Shown here: positions 36,546 through 45,863 of the stretch, piece by piece
Position numbering within the stretch: position 1 is the stretch's first letter
How the letters are laid out: each line of letters begins with the position of its first letter
From: Pseudomonas asuensis
Lineage (GTDB): Bacteria; Pseudomonadota; Gammaproteobacteria; Pseudomonadales; Pseudomonadaceae
Assembly: GCF_014646755.1 (NCBI RefSeq)
Contig: NZ_BMNW01000004.1
Location: 372,001 to 436,000, forward strand
Direction: 5' to 3'
DNA length: 64,000 nucleotides
Notes under the pieces: generated by a model
Database searches by the model: none
What the model was told of the DNA's origin: nothing
What the model saw: only the letters and a program-made list of their open reading frames with translations
Position numbers and translations under genes: made by a program

Positions 36546-37907
36546 ATGTCCCTTGAAATCGTCATTCTTGCTGCGGGGCAAGGCACCCGTATGCGATCTG
36601 CTCTGCCCAAGATTCTTCATCCGGTTGCCGGTAAGCCTATGCTGGCGCATGTAGTTGACCGTGCCCGCGAGCTTGCTCCACAAAAGATCCATGTAGTGAT
36701 TGGCCATGGCGCTGAAACCGTTAAACAGCATTTAGCCGCGGATGACCTTAATTTTGTCGTTCAACAAGAGCAGTTAGGGACAGGCCATGCGGTTGCTCAA
36801 GCGCTCCCTTATCTCTCGGCAGAGCGAGTATTGATCCTGTACGGGGATGTTCCGCTGATCGAGACCTCTACACTGCAGCGTTTGCTGGAACAGGTGAGCG
36901 CCCAACAGCTGGCGTTACTGACTGTAGAGTTAGCCGACCCTGCAGGCTACGGACGCATCCTTCGAAACGATCGTGGAGAGGTTTATGCGATTGTTGAACA
37001 CAAAGATGCTGATGAGGCGCAAAGAGCTATCCGTGAAGGTAATACCGGGATCCTGGCCGTGCCGGGCGAGCGGCTGGGAGAGTGGCTCAGTCGCCTTTCA
37101 AACAGTAATGCACAAGGGGAATATTACCTGACGGACGTAATCGCCATGGCTGTGAGTGATGGCTTGGGTGTTGCGACTGCTCAGCCGGATGAGGCGATGG
37201 AGGTTCAAGGTGCCAATGATAGAAAGCAATTGGCTGATCTTGAGCGTCATTATCAACAGCGCGCTGCCTACAAACTCATGGCTCAAGGCGTAACGTTACT
37301 GGATCCGGCGCGGTTTGACGTGCGTGGAAAGGTTCAGGCGGGCCGAGATGTCACCATTGATATCAATGTGATCCTGAGCGGCACGGTTGTGATCGAGGAT
37401 AATGTTGAAATCGGACCCAATTGTGTTATCCACAACAGTACCCTTAAACAAGGCGCCATAATCAAGGCCAATAGCCATTTAGACGGTGCAGTGGTTGGCG
37501 AGGGTGCTGATGTCGGTCCGTTTGCCCGACTGCGTCCAGGGACGGTACTGGAAGCCAATGTGCATGTGGGTAACTTTGTTGAGCTGAAGAATGCTCATCT
37601 TAATGAAGGTAGTAAGGCGGGCCATCTGTCTTATCTGGGTGATGCAGTATTGGGCAGGAATTGCAATGTGGGCGCTGGGACCATTACTTGTAACTACGAT
37701 GGTGCCAACAAGCATAAAACCGAAATAGGGGATGATGTCTTCATTGGATCCAACAGTTCGCTAGTGGCACCTGTTTCCCTAGGCAACGGTGCGACTACTG
37801 CGGCAGGCTCAACCATTACCGAGAGCGTACCGGCCCAAGCGCTTGCCTTAGGTAGAGCAAGACAGGTTATCAAGCCGGACTGGCAGCGTCCCGTTAAAAA
37901 GAAGTGA
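36546..37907 (+). CDS. glmU: Bifunctional GlcN-1-P acetyltransferase / GlcNAc-1-P uridyltransferase
   Basis: 453 residues. It makes UDP-GlcNAc, the precursor of peptidoglycan and lipid A. The uridyltransferase half has [27 protein letters not shown] and LYGDVPL. The C-terminal left-handed beta helix (about 250-430, hexapeptide repeats) carries the acetyltransferase site ([17 protein letters not shown]). Together with glmS downstream it covers most of the pathway from fructose-6-P. A perfect DnaA box lies inside the gene. Confidence 0.98.
   Translation: MSLEIVILAAGQGTRMRSALPKILHPVAGKPMLAHVVDRARELAPQKIHVVIGHGAETVKQHLAADDLNFVVQQEQLGTGHAVAQALPYLSAERVLILYGDVPLIETSTLQRLLEQVSAQQLALLTVELADPAGYGRILRNDRGEVYAIVEHKDADEAQRAIREGNTGILAVPGERLGEWLSRLSNSNAQGEYYLTDVIAMAVSDGLGVATAQPDEAMEVQGANDRKQLADLERHYQQRAAYKLMAQGVTLLDPARFDVRGKVQAGRDVTIDINVILSGTVVIEDNVEIGPNCVIHNSTLKQGAIIKANSHLDGAVVGEGADVGPFARLRPGTVLEANVHVGNFVELKNAHLNEGSKAGHLSYLGDAVLGRNCNVGAGTITCNYDGANKHKTEIGDDVFIGSNSSLVAPVSLGNGATTAAGSTITESVPAQALALGRARQVIKPDWQRPVKKK
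37426..37434 (+). promoter_or_regulatory. Perfect DnaA box inside glmU
   Basis: TTATCCACA within coding sequence, about 17 kb from oriC. Confidence 0.55.
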
Positions 37908-37910
37908 TCC

Positions 37911-37939
37911 AAAGGCTGTGAAACCATCACAGCCTTTTT
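37911..37939 (+). terminator. Intrinsic terminator after glmU
   Basis: AAAGGCTGTGA (37911-37921) pairs with TCACAGCCTTT (37927-37937), followed by more T residues. Confidence 0.92.
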
Positions 37940-37974
37940 CATTTTTGTTTGACTTTTCATTGGATTGAGGTTTT

Positions 37975-38000
37975 GATTCGTAGCATATAAATTTCGAATC
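37975..38000. promoter_or_regulatory. Possible operator upstream of glmR
   Basis: GATTCG (37975-37980) and CGAATC (37995-38000) form a 6-bp inverted repeat with a 14-base spacer, ending 7 bases before the start codon. TTGACT at 37949-37954 and TTTGAT at 37972-37977 make a weak promoter (17-base spacer) that the repeat would overlap. Autoregulation is inferred. Confidence 0.35.
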
Positions 38001-38007
38001 GAAACTT

Positions 38008-38778
38008 ATGGTCAAGCGTAATACCCTACAGCGTCGTCACGACATCCTTGCCAAGTTAAATAATCAAGGTGAGGTCACGGTCGATGAACTGACCAAGCTA
38101 TTTGCTACGTCTGAAGTTACGATTCGAAAGGATCTGGCGGCGCTTGAGAAAAACGGTCTTCTCCTGCGCCGGTATGGTGGAGCTGTTTCCATCCCTCATG
38201 AATTGCTGAGTGATAACACTCAAGCGCCATCACCTTACAAGCAAGCCATCGCACGCGCAGCATCCTCTCGTATCCGCGAACATGCCCGGGTCATCATTGA
38301 CAGTGGCAGTACCACTGCAGCGCTTATTCCCGAATTAGAAAACAAACCTGGTTTGGTTGTGATGACCAATTCGCTTCATATCGCTAACGCCTTGCGTGAA
38401 CTTGAGCATGAGCCGGTTCTGTTGATGACTGGCGGGACGTGGGACCCTCATTCGGAATCCTTTCAGGGGCAGGTGGCTGAGCAGGTCTTGCGCTCCTATG
38501 ACTTCGATCAGCTGTTTATTGGTGCTGATGGACTGGACCTTGAGCGGGGCACAACAACCTTCAACGAGTTATTGGGCCTGTCGCGTGTAATGGCAGAAGT
38601 CGCTCGGGAAGTAGTTGTGATGGCAGAAGGGGACAAGGTTGGTCGACGTATTCCCAATCTGGAGCTGCCTTGGTCCAACATCCATACGCTTGTGACTGAT
38701 GAACGTTTCCCGGAAGAAGCCAGGCAACGTTTGGAAGAACGAGGCATTAACGTCATTTGTGTGGCTGTGGATAATTGA
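38008..38778 (+). CDS. glmR: DeoR-family transcriptional regulator of the glm genes
   Basis: 256 residues. The N-terminal DeoR winged helix (QRRHDILAKLNNQGEVTVDELTKLFATSE … IRKDL) is followed by a sugar-phosphate-sensing domain with DSGSTTAALIPEL and FIGADGLDLERGTTTFNE. Its place between glmU and glmS is conserved in pseudomonads, where the gene is called glmR, so it is likely to control amino-sugar synthesis. The end of the gene holds a perfect DnaA box. Confidence 0.9.
   Translation: MVKRNTLQRRHDILAKLNNQGEVTVDELTKLFATSEVTIRKDLAALEKNGLLLRRYGGAVSIPHELLSDNTQAPSPYKQAIARAASSRIREHARVIIDSGSTTAALIPELENKPGLVVMTNSLHIANALRELEHEPVLLMTGGTWDPHSESFQGQVAEQVLRSYDFDQLFIGADGLDLERGTTTFNELLGLSRVMAEVAREVVVMAEGDKVGRRIPNLELPWSNIHTLVTDERFPEEARQRLEERGINVICVAVDN
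38766..38774 (-). promoter_or_regulatory. Perfect DnaA box at the end of glmR, with a near-match partner
   Basis: TTATCCACA on the minus strand. A one-mismatch box (ATATCCACA) follows on the plus strand at 38789-38797, giving an inverted pair just upstream of glmS. Confidence 0.6.
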
Positions 38779-38855
38779 TCTCCATCAAATATCCACAGCC
38801 ACTCTTTAAAATTTGAACGAAGCATTCATATGCATCGCTTGTTTAGGAGTTTTCC

Positions 38856-40694
38856 ATGTGTGGCATTGTAGGCGCCATTGCTGAGCGTAATATCACCGCG
38901 ATTCTCGTTGAAGGGCTGAAGCGCCTCGAATACCGAGGTTATGACAGCGCAGGTCTTGCTGTACTGACAGCGCAGCAGACCCTGGAGCGCATTCGTCGCC
39001 CTGGTAAGGTCAGTGAACTGGCTAATGCGCTTAACAATGAAGGTCTGACAGGCGGCCGCCTCGGCATTGCTCATACCCGCTGGGCCACACATGGTGCACC
39101 AACTGAAGCCAATGCCCACCCGCACTTTTCGCATGGCCAGATTGCAGTGGTTCATAACGGAATCATTGAAAACCATGAGCCCCTGCGCGAGTGGTTAAAG
39201 GGACTTGGCTATGTATTTACTTCCCAAACCGATACTGAAGTCATTGTTCATCTTCTGCATCACAAGTTGAAGGAAACAGGGGACATCACACGTGCGCTAA
39301 AGGCTGCGGTGAAAGATCTGCATGGCGCCTATGGTGTAGCGGTTATCAACATTGATCAGCCTGATCGCCTGGTAGCCGCTAGAAGCGGTAGCCCGCTGGT
39401 GATCGGACTCGGGATTGGTGAAAACTACCTGGCTTCGGATCAGTTGGCGCTTAGGCAGGTAACGGACCGGTTTATCTACCTGGAAGAAGGGGACATTGCT
39501 GAGATTCGTCTGAATAGTGTGTCGCTGTGGTCGGTAGATGGCACACCGGTAACTCGTGAGGTCGTTCAGTTTACCGAAGGTGCCGAAGCTGCTGATAAAG
39601 GTTCGTTTCGCCACTTCATGCTCAAGGAAATCCATGAGCAGCCTGCGGTGGTTCAACGCACCCTGGAAGGCCGGTTGGGTCTTGATCACGTTGTTATAGA
39701 GGCGTTTGGTCCGCGAGCGATGGACCTGTTTAAACGCGCCAGAAATATTCAGATTGTTGCCTGTGGAACCAGCTTTCATGCTGGCATGGTGGCGCGTTAT
39801 TGGCTGGAAGGTCTTACGGGTATTCCTTGCCAAGTCGAGGTGGCGAGCGAATTCCGCTATCGGCGTGTAGCAGTCCAACCGGATACGTTGTTCGTAACTA
39901 TCTCCCAATCAGGTGAAACAGCGGATACCCTGGCTGCGCTGAGAAACGCAAAGCCACTGGGCTATCTGGCCAGTCTGGCGATTTGTAACGTTGCTACAAG
40001 CTCGTTGGTACGCGAGTCGGATTTGACGCTGCTGACACAGGCCGGCCCCGAAATTGGTGTTGCTTCTACCAAGGCCTTTACGACTCAGCTGGTTGCATTG
40101 CTGCTGCTTACACTGTCGCTGGGCCGCGCCCAAAATCGTCTTGGCGCTGGCATTGAGGCTGAGCTGGTGGAAGAGCTTCGACGTCTACCCGCACGCCTTG
40201 ATGAAGCGCTCGCGATGGATAAGCGTGTAGAGAAGATTTCCGAGCTGTTTGCTGAAAAGCACCATACCTTGTTTCTTGGCCGTGGTGCCCAGTATCCCGT
40301 GGCTATGGAAGGTGCGCTCAAGCTTAAGGAGATTTCCTATATTCATGCTGAGGCCTATCCGGCCGGTGAACTAAAGCATGGCCCGCTGGCGCTGGTTGAT
40401 ACCGATATGCCTGTGGTTACGGTAGCGCCTAATAATGAGCTGCTGGAGAAGCTGAAATCTAATCTTCAGGAAGTAAGGGCTCGAGGTGGCCAGCTGGTTG
40501 TTTTTGCTGATGCCGAGGCTGGACTTACCAATGGTGAAGGTACTCACTTGATTGGTATGCCCAGCATCCATGATGTACTGGCACCTATCCTTTACACCAT
40601 ACCGTTACAGCTGCTGTCCTATCATGTAGCTATATTGAAAGGGACCGATGTAGACCAGCCCCGTAACTTAGCCAAGTCAGTAACAGTAGAGTAA
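38856..40694 (+). CDS. glmS: Glutamine–fructose-6-phosphate aminotransferase (isomerising)
   Basis: 612 residues. It makes glucosamine-6-P from fructose-6-P and glutamine. The Ntn glutaminase domain starts MCGIVGA with Cys2 as nucleophile after Met removal, and HTRWATHG is conserved. Two SIS domains ([58 protein letters not shown]) form the synthase half. The C-terminus is [14 protein letters not shown] lies upstream of the ATG. The 3' end of glmS is the attTn7 region in many Gram-negatives; no Tn7 is inserted here. Confidence 0.98.
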   Translation: MCGIVGAIAERNITAILVEGLKRLEYRGYDSAGLAVLTAQQTLERIRRPGKVSELANALNNEGLTGGRLGIAHTRWATHGAPTEANAHPHFSHGQIAVVHNGIIENHEPLREWLKGLGYVFTSQTDTEVIVHLLHHKLKETGDITRALKAAVKDLHGAYGVAVINIDQPDRLVAARSGSPLVIGLGIGENYLASDQLALRQVTDRFIYLEEGDIAEIRLNSVSLWSVDGTPVTREVVQFTEGAEAADKGSFRHFMLKEIHEQPAVVQRTLEGRLGLDHVVIEAFGPRAMDLFKRARNIQIVACGTSFHAGMVARYWLEGLTGIPCQVEVASEFRYRRVAVQPDTLFVTISQSGETADTLAALRNAKPLGYLASLAICNVATSSLVRESDLTLLTQAGPEIGVASTKAFTTQLVALLLLTLSLGRAQNRLGAGIEAELVEELRRLPARLDEALAMDKRVEKISELFAEKHHTLFLGRGAQYPVAMEGALKLKEISYIHAEAYPAGELKHGPLALVDTDMPVVTVAPNNELLEKLKSNLQEVRARGGQLVVFADAEAGLTNGEGTHLIGMPSIHDVLAPILYTIPLQLLSYHVAILKGTDVDQPRNLAKSVTVE

Positions 40695-40704
40695 CAAATG
40701 CAAC

Positions 40705-40728
40705 AAAGCCCCGTTAATCGGGGCTTTT
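40705..40728 (+). terminator. Intrinsic terminator after glmS
   Basis: AAAGCCCCG–TTAAT–CGGGGCTTT followed by T. It is symmetric enough to serve the convergent small gene on the minus strand as well. Confidence 0.92.
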
Positions 40729-40730
40729 AT

Positions 40731-41120
40731 TTATGGGCTGGATGTGCAGCCGCCAATACGGCCACATATCAATCGTTGCTGGTTTGAAGATGAACTGGAT
40801 ACACGCCCACGCGAAGTCCAGCCAATCGATCGCGTAAAGCCGGACCAAATCTCGCCGTCAGAGGCATAGCCAGCCAAAAAATTGATTCGGCCATATTGCG
40901 CTTGGGTTTGTGTCCACCTGCGTCTGGATACGGCATCATATCCGTGGATAAAAATAGAGTTATCCACAATCGAGACGTAGTAGCGACTTCCTGATAGATC
41001 TTCACAATTGACTATTTGCCCTGTGCTCATGCAATTCACAGGCAGATTGCTCGCATCTGCAAACAAAGGGTAAAGCGAGCTAATAGCAGTCAATAGCAAC
41101 CAAGTGCATGGTCTTTTCAT
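40731..41120 (-). CDS. Small exported protein of unknown function
   Basis: 129 residues, not recognised. A signal peptide (MKRPCTWLLLTAISSLYPLFADA) is followed by a mature part of about 105 residues with four cysteines: Cys30 and Cys39 near its start (NLPVNCMSTGQIVNCEDLSG) and two more in the C-terminal LICGRIGGCTSSP. The pattern suggests two disulfides in a periplasmic or secreted protein. The middle is rich in aromatic, Ser and Gly residues. It is convergent with glmS and followed upstream by another small exported Cys-containing protein. It contains a perfect DnaA box. Confidence 0.75.
   Translation of the reverse strand: MKRPCTWLLLTAISSLYPLFADASNLPVNCMSTGQIVNCEDLSGSRYYVSIVDNSIFIHGYDAVSRRRWTQTQAQYGRINFLAGYASDGEIWSGFTRSIGWTSRGRVSSSSSNQQRLICGRIGGCTSSP
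40960..40968 (+). promoter_or_regulatory. Perfect DnaA box inside the small exported protein gene
   Basis: TTATCCACA, with a one-mismatch copy (CGTGGATAA) in the opposite orientation at 40943-40951. Confidence 0.5.
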
Positions 41121-41229
41121 AAGTTAGATCACCTGCACGCAAGCTAATCTGTTACTTTATAACCTTTTCTCTTGAATCAGGTACTGGCCTATAACAGCTG
41201 CTGCAATGAAAGCAGCTATAGCCTGTGGA

Positions 41230-41610
41230 TTACTGTAACTCGGCTTTGTGCTTAGCCGATTTATCTATCCACTGTCCCTGACTTTGTTGTTCACAGAAGG
41301 GTTGTAAGAAGCGCGCATCCGAAGCAATGCCGTAATAGTGGATATCTTGCCTGTATGGCATGCCCTGTACTTGAGCGTTCTGGCAAACGCCAAACTCACC
41401 TGAAGGACATTGTTCAGCAAAAGTAACCTCTACTTTCTGATCCGCCAGTTGAGGTCGACAAAATCCATCGTGAAACAGATTTGCTGGAATTGAGCGATTC
41501 TGCTGGCAAACTTTGACGTCGATGCCTTTACCCTTGCTGTGTATCAAGCACGCTTCGGCATGCACATAGAGCGGAGCGAGGAGCGCTAGACAGGCAAATA
41601 GGCGATACAT
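41230..41610 (-). CDS. Small exported cysteine-containing protein of unknown function
   Basis: 126 residues, not recognised. The signal peptide is MYRLFACLALLAPLYVHA; cleavage before EACL is likely, and no lipobox is seen. The mature part has six cysteines (in EACLIHS, KVCQQNR, GFCRPQ, EQCPSG, VCQNAQ and PFCEQQ), enough for three disulfides in a periplasmic fold. It is transcribed away from the COG0523 gene, with a 55-base divergent gap, and on the same strand as the preceding exported protein. No function is proposed. Confidence 0.75.
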   Translation of the reverse strand: MYRLFACLALLAPLYVHAEACLIHSKGKGIDVKVCQQNRSIPANLFHDGFCRPQLADQKVEVTFAEQCPSGEFGVCQNAQVQGMPYRQDIHYYGIASDARFLQPFCEQQSQGQWIDKSAKHKAELQ

Positions 41611-41665
41611 GGCGATGACCGGCTGAAATCGGCGACTCTACCACTGACCGAATTGAGACATAAAC

Positions 41666-42631
41666 ATGCTCAAGCATATACCTACCCACTTGGTGACCGG
41701 ACCCTTGGGGGCGGGCAAGACCAGCCTTATTCGACATTTGTTGACGCAACGCCCCCAGCAGGAGCGGTGGGCGGTGCTGGTCAATGAATTTGGTCAGATC
41801 GGGCTTGATGCTGCCTTGCTGCATACGGCTGATGCCGGCATTACATTGACCGAATTGCCAGGAGGGTGTTTATGCTGCGTCAATGGTGCACCGCTACAAG
41901 TGGCTTTGGTGCAATTGTTACGCAAAGCCAAACCCCAGCGCTTGTTTATTGAGCCTTCTGGATTAGGTCATCCTGCTACATTGTTAAAGCAGCTTACACA
42001 GGCACCCTGGCAGGAGGTCTTGGCGGTTCAACCTGCTGTTATGGTGGTTGATGCCCAGCGCTTAGCAAACGGAGAATGCCTGCCTGAAGCTCAACGCGAG
42101 GCCTTGCCTAAGGTGGGTCTGCTGATATTGAACAAGTCTGAGTCGTTGAGTGATAGGAAACGGCAGGAGCTACTGGCCTCTTTGCCCAATATTCAGTGGG
42201 AGTGGACTCAACAGGGCAGGCTACCCTTCAATCGCTTGCCAGGAAGTGCCTATTTGGCCGGCCAGCTTGCTCTGGAGACATCACCTATACCTACCCCTAG
42301 CCAGACCACAATGCCTGCTCTGCTTTTGCCGGGAAAGCCTCTCAGGCAAATCCATGAGGCAGACGGGCGTTTTGCCGTAGGGTGGCGTTTTCATCACAGC
42401 TGGCAATTTGATCGTCAGGCCTTTCAGAAATGGCTAGATAGATTGCCTGCACTGCTTAGAGCAAAGGCCATTTTGCATTCAGATGAGCAGTGGTGGAGCT
42501 TCAATCAGGCAGATACGCAAGGTAAGTGGCGAGTCAGCGAATGGCGCAAGGACAGTCGTGTGGAGCTGATCTTTGATGCTGCTGTAGATGCAGCCGCTCT
42601 AGAGTCAGATTTAACTAATTGCACCCAATAA
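41666..42631 (+). CDS. COG0523 (CobW/ZigA-type) GTPase, putative metal chaperone
   Basis: 321 residues. Walker A is GPLGAGKTS (12-20), the metal-binding CxCC motif is GGCLCC (Cys68, Cys70, Cys71), the switch region is FIEPSGLGHP and the guanine-specificity motif is LNKSE (NKxD-like). The C-terminal CobW_C domain has FAVGWRFHHSWQFD. COG0523 proteins deliver Zn2+ or Co2+ to client enzymes, often under Zur. I saw no convincing Zur box in the 55-base upstream gap. The neighbouring tonB and the gene order match a P. aeruginosa cobW-like–tonB1 pair as recalled. Confidence 0.88.
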   Translation: MLKHIPTHLVTGPLGAGKTSLIRHLLTQRPQQERWAVLVNEFGQIGLDAALLHTADAGITLTELPGGCLCCVNGAPLQVALVQLLRKAKPQRLFIEPSGLGHPATLLKQLTQAPWQEVLAVQPAVMVVDAQRLANGECLPEAQREALPKVGLLILNKSESLSDRKRQELLASLPNIQWEWTQQGRLPFNRLPGSAYLAGQLALETSPIPTPSQTTMPALLLPGKPLRQIHEADGRFAVGWRFHHSWQFDRQAFQKWLDRLPALLRAKAILHSDEQWWSFNQADTQGKWRVSEWRKDSRVELIFDAAVDAAALESDLTNCTQ

Positions 42632-42673
42632 GAAACCTGTCATCGCTAAATGTTGATAAATTCGTTATCTTAA

Positions 42674-42688
42674 TGATAATGATTATTA
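42674..42688. promoter_or_regulatory. Fur box upstream of tonB
   Basis: TGATAATGATTATTA matches the 7-1-7 Fur consensus TGATAATnATTATCA at all but one position, 28 bases before the tonB start. Iron repression of tonB is expected. Confidence 0.75.
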
Positions 42689-42716
42689 AACCTGACCGCC
42701 TTTGTGGATCATTCCT

Positions 42717-43766
42717 ATGTCGTTGACGTTGCCGGCGAGGTCAAAATCGCCTGAGCAAGACCCTTCGCTGCAGCCTGAACATTTTGCTGAATCGGCTGAA
42801 GGTGTACGTCTGTATGTCGTGCGCAGTGAGGTTGAGCCTGTTGATGGTGTGAAAGCCAGCCGTACGGATCCAGGTGCAAATATCATTTCGCTGGAAGGGT
42901 ATTCACGAAGCGATGATGTTCCTCCCTTGGAGGAGAACGTCGGTAAAGCCGAGCCGGCTACTGATGCGGCACATCCGCGTCGTTGGTGGCTGGCCTCGGG
43001 AACCTCTTTTCTGATGCATGCAGCGCTGGCGACTGCATTGTTCTTTGTTGTGCAGACTCCACCTGAGCTGAATATCAGCAAAGGGGATAGCCCAAGCGAA
43101 TTGAAAGTCAGTTTTATCCAGCTACCGAAAAAGGAGCCTGTTCCAGAGCCGCCGGCAGCAGCGCCTACCCCTCCAGCTCCGCCAGAGCCAGAGCCTCCTA
43201 AGCCGGTTGAGCCACCAAAGCCAGTTGAACCGCCCAAGCCGGTAGTAGAAAAGCCCAAGCCAAAGCCGAAACCCAAGCCGGTTGAGCATACCCAGCAAAA
43301 ACCGCTACCGGTTAAAAAGAAGCCTGAGCCCAAGGTAGAGCCGGAGCCAACCCCTGCGCCTGCTGCACCAGCCACGGGTACAAGTGCGCCTGCGGCTGCG
43401 CCAAGCGCACCTGTTCAGGCGCCTGTAGCCACGGCTGGCGCCAAGACCGCCACTTCTGCAGGACCTGCAGGCCTCCCTACCGGGAGCATTGACGATAGCG
43501 ATATCCGTCCTTTGAAGATGGATCAGCCCAAATATCCTGATGTATTGCGTCGCCGCGGATTGAGCGGGGAGGTCAAGGTGCTGTTCACCGTAACAGCAGA
43601 CGGTCGTATTACTGATGTAGAGATCCTGGAGTCGTCCAACAAGATGTTCGAACGCTCTGTGCTTGATGCCTTGAGCAGCTGGCGCTTTGCGCCACGTGTC
43701 TCAGGTGGCCAGATCGTTCCACGTAAGGCGACCAAGGTGTTCATCTTCAAGTTGCAACGTCGCTAA
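42717..43766 (+). CDS. tonB: Energy transducer TonB (long TonB1-like form)
   Basis: 349 residues. TonB couples proton motive force, through ExbBD, to outer-membrane receptors for siderophores and other nutrients. This copy has a cytoplasmic N-terminal extension of about 90 residues before the TM (GTSFLMHAALATALFFVV, about 95-112), as in P. aeruginosa TonB1. A long Pro-Lys-Glu periplasmic spanner follows (PKPVEPPKPVEPPKPV, KPKPKPKPKP). The C-terminal domain has QPKYPDVLRRRGLSGEVKVLFTV and the SSNKMFERSVLDALSSWRF block. The ATG at 42717 is assumed; a TTG at 42702 would add five residues. No exbB or exbD lies alongside. Confidence 0.93.
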   Translation: MSLTLPARSKSPEQDPSLQPEHFAESAEGVRLYVVRSEVEPVDGVKASRTDPGANIISLEGYSRSDDVPPLEENVGKAEPATDAAHPRRWWLASGTSFLMHAALATALFFVVQTPPELNISKGDSPSELKVSFIQLPKKEPVPEPPAAAPTPPAPPEPEPPKPVEPPKPVEPPKPVVEKPKPKPKPKPVEHTQQKPLPVKKKPEPKVEPEPTPAPAAPATGTSAPAAAPSAPVQAPVATAGAKTATSAGPAGLPTGSIDDSDIRPLKMDQPKYPDVLRRRGLSGEVKVLFTVTADGRITDVEILESSNKMFERSVLDALSSWRFAPRVSGGQIVPRKATKVFIFKLQRR

Positions 43767-43784
43767 TGCACAGAAGGCTTCAAT

Positions 43785-43814
43785 AAAAACGCCGCGATTA
43801 ATCGCGGCGTTTTT
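43785..43814. terminator. Bidirectional intrinsic terminator between tonB and the thioesterase gene
   Basis: A perfect palindrome centred at 43799/43800 (AAAAACGCCGCGATT and its complement) has A runs on one side and T runs on the other. It serves both convergent genes. Confidence 0.93.
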
Positions 43815-43827
43815 ATTGGATCGCTGA

Positions 43828-44325
43828 TCAGGTAGAGGAGGGAAGTACATCCTCTTTGATCGCCTGGTATCGCTCCTGCAACTCACGGCGAATTTGCCGC
43901 CGCTGCTGTGCCTGTATGCATCGGCGTTTCTCATCAAAGGTCTTAGGTTCCAGTTGGTGGACAGGGCAAGGTTTGCCATCGTCACCCAAGGCAACCATCG
44001 TAAAGAAGCAGCTGTTGGTGTGGCGTACCGAGCGTTGCTGGATGTTCTCCGTAATGACCTTTACACCGACTTCCATCGAAGTCGTTCCGGTGTAGTTCAC
44101 CGATGCTAGAAACGTAACCAGTTCACCTACGTTGACCGGTTCGCGAAAGATCACCTGATCAACCGACAATGTCACGACATACCGGCCTGCATAACGGCTG
44201 GCGCAGGCATAGGCCACTTCATCCAGATGTTTAAGCAGGGCGCCACCATGTACCTTGCCAGAGAAGTTCGCCAAGTCAGGCGTCATTAAAATGGTCATAC
44301 TGAGCTGGTGATTACCGGCTTCCAT
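43828..44325 (-). CDS. Acyl-CoA thioesterase, hotdog fold (YciA/ACOT type)
   Basis: 165 residues. It hydrolyses acyl-CoA to free acid and CoA. The hotdog signature is NFSGKVHGGALLKHLDEVAYACASRYAG, with the conserved HGG and Asp. VTLSVDQVIFREPVNVGELVTF and TNSCFFTMVALG complete the core. The C-terminal tail of about 35 residues is basic and probably helical. The preferred chain length is not evident. Confidence 0.9.
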   Translation of the reverse strand: MEAGNHQLSMTILMTPDLANFSGKVHGGALLKHLDEVAYACASRYAGRYVVTLSVDQVIFREPVNVGELVTFLASVNYTGTTSMEVGVKVITENIQQRSVRHTNSCFFTMVALGDDGKPCPVHQLEPKTFDEKRRCIQAQQRRQIRRELQERYQAIKEDVLPSST

Positions 44326-44425
44326 ATAGGCCTCGTCGTATCCTCAAACTACCGGTAATTCCGGCAAGGTCAGTATGCAATGTTATGGCGAATTGCCATA
44401 GAGTCTGTTTGCTGCTTATTCCGGC

Positions 44426-45187
44426 TCACGAACGGCCTGCAGACAAGCCCCGGTCAATCGGCATATCCGCTCCTGAAATCGCAGAAGCCTGCGGCTGACA
44501 AAGAAAGTAGACGAGTTCTGCTACTTCCTCAGGTTGAATAAAGCGAGCCTGGTCACCTTGCGGATAGCGATTAAGCAAGTTACGCCGGTAACCACTAGGG
44601 TCACCCTGGCCATAATGGGCTGCCTGGAAATCCAGCATGGGCGTATCGATATCTCCTGGTGAGACGGCATTGACCCGCACGCCATCCTTGGCCAGTTCGA
44701 TAGCCAGGTTCTGGCTAAAGAAGCGAATAGCCGCTTTAGCCGCGCCATAGGCCGCCGCGCCAGAAACAGGTTGGCGACCGGCACCGCTCGAAATATTGAT
44801 GATTGTTCCGCAGGTTTCCTTGAGAAAGGGAATGGCAGCGGAACACATGAAGAAGGTCGATTTAAGGTTAACCGACATGACAAGGTCATAATCCTCTTCA
44901 CTAAAGGTCTCGACAGGCCCTTCGCGCCAAACGCCGGCTGCATTAATCAGCGCATCGAGTCGGCCAGTACGCGCCATGACCTTGCTGATGAGATTACGAC
45001 AACCCTCTGCTGTACCCAGGTCTGCCACGACGCTTGAGTCCAGGGGAACATTGCCGTTGAGGTCGTGCAGGCCATCCTTGTCCAGATCTGCCGCCGCAAC
45101 GCGCCAGTGACTCTGTGAAAAACGCTGGGCCAGTGCTCGACCGAGCCCGCCAGCGGCACCAGTGATCAGAACGACAGGAGTGCTCAT
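44426..45187 (-). CDS. Short-chain dehydrogenase/reductase
   Basis: 253 residues, classical SDR. The cofactor loop is TGAAGGLG (10-17), with DLD suggesting NAD preference. NAAG, the catalytic Ser (NISSGAG), YGAAK (catalytic Tyr and Lys) and the SPGDIDTPM block are all present, and the enzyme should be active. The substrate is unknown. The gene stands alone between the thioesterase and the SMI1 gene, both on the same strand with gaps of 100 bases or more. Confidence 0.92.
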   Translation of the reverse strand: MSTPVVLITGAAGGLGRALAQRFSQSHWRVAAADLDKDGLHDLNGNVPLDSSVVADLGTAEGCRNLISKVMARTGRLDALINAAGVWREGPVETFSEEDYDLVMSVNLKSTFFMCSAAIPFLKETCGTIINISSGAGRQPVSGAAAYGAAKAAIRFFSQNLAIELAKDGVRVNAVSPGDIDTPMLDFQAAHYGQGDPSGYRRNLLNRYPQGDQARFIQPEEVAELVYFLCQPQASAISGADMPIDRGLSAGRS

Positions 45188-45344
45188 CCAGGGATTACCT
45201 TCTAGCGGAAAAGATAGCTATATCCAGACCTTGTACAGTCGCTTACGTTCAGCGTCTGGCCTGTCATTCTCATGCCATCCGCTTTATGTGTTCTCGTAAA
45301 GCCTGCAAGGGAAGCAGGCTCACGCTATAACGCGGGTCCAAGGG

Positions 45345-45746
45345 TCAGCTTTCCAGCCAGACATCTCGCGCCCAGATCCAGACAGAGTCCCAGGTGTCGT
45401 CATCCAGTTCACCATCGGACCAGAGCAATACTTCACCTTCCTGGCTTACGGCATAGTAGCCGTCACCGTCTTCGCAAAGCGGGATCAGATCACGGGGCAA
45501 CCCTTCTGACCAAGCCGTAGCGGCTACCTCTGGAAGGTAGGTATGGGACTGGGGATCGGCTACCGTAACGGGTTCGAGCTTGCCATATACCACATCGCTG
45601 ACGGTGAGAAGAAACTCGCGAAACTCGGGCGGAAGGCTGATCAACAGCTCTTCTTCGATCTCGACCAAGAGGTCCTCATCGGGTAGCTCGAGCGGTACTG
45701 GAACAGGTTCGTTCTCTTCGCGCAGCCTTTCAATCACGTCTTCCAT
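45345..45746 (-). CDS. SMI1/KNR4 (SUKH) family protein
   Basis: 133 residues, very acidic. The SUKH fold is suggested by LPPEFREFLLTVSDVVYG near residue 40-60, LIPLCEDGDGYYAVSQEGEVLLWSDG, and a C-terminal WIWARDVWLES. SUKH proteins are often toxin-immunity proteins, but this one lies in a core-looking context (near Tim44-like and uvrD genes), with no toxin beside it. Its role is probably unrelated to the Rhs cassette 5.8 kb away. Confidence 0.8.
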   Translation of the reverse strand: MEDVIERLREENEPVPVPLELPDEDLLVEIEEELLISLPPEFREFLLTVSDVVYGKLEPVTVADPQSHTYLPEVAATAWSEGLPRDLIPLCEDGDGYYAVSQEGEVLLWSDGELDDDTWDSVWIWARDVWLES

Positions 45747-45863
45747 TAATACATCCTCTAGTGCGGGGTGCGTGTTATACCCTAGTCAAGAATATAAAAG
45801 ATGGAAAAGGTGCCATTGAGAAAGCGCTACCTGTAGGAACAGTGCGACAAACGGTAGAAATAG

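Noticed and set aside
40700-40730. Possible Tn7 attachment outcome after glmS
   Set aside because: Only a normal terminator follows glmS; no transposon ends or duplicated target were seen.
42686-43375. Gly/Ser-rich minus-strand open frame of 229 codons
   Set aside because: This is the antisense of the Pro/Lys repeats of tonB; the Gly-rich look is a direct consequence of those codons.
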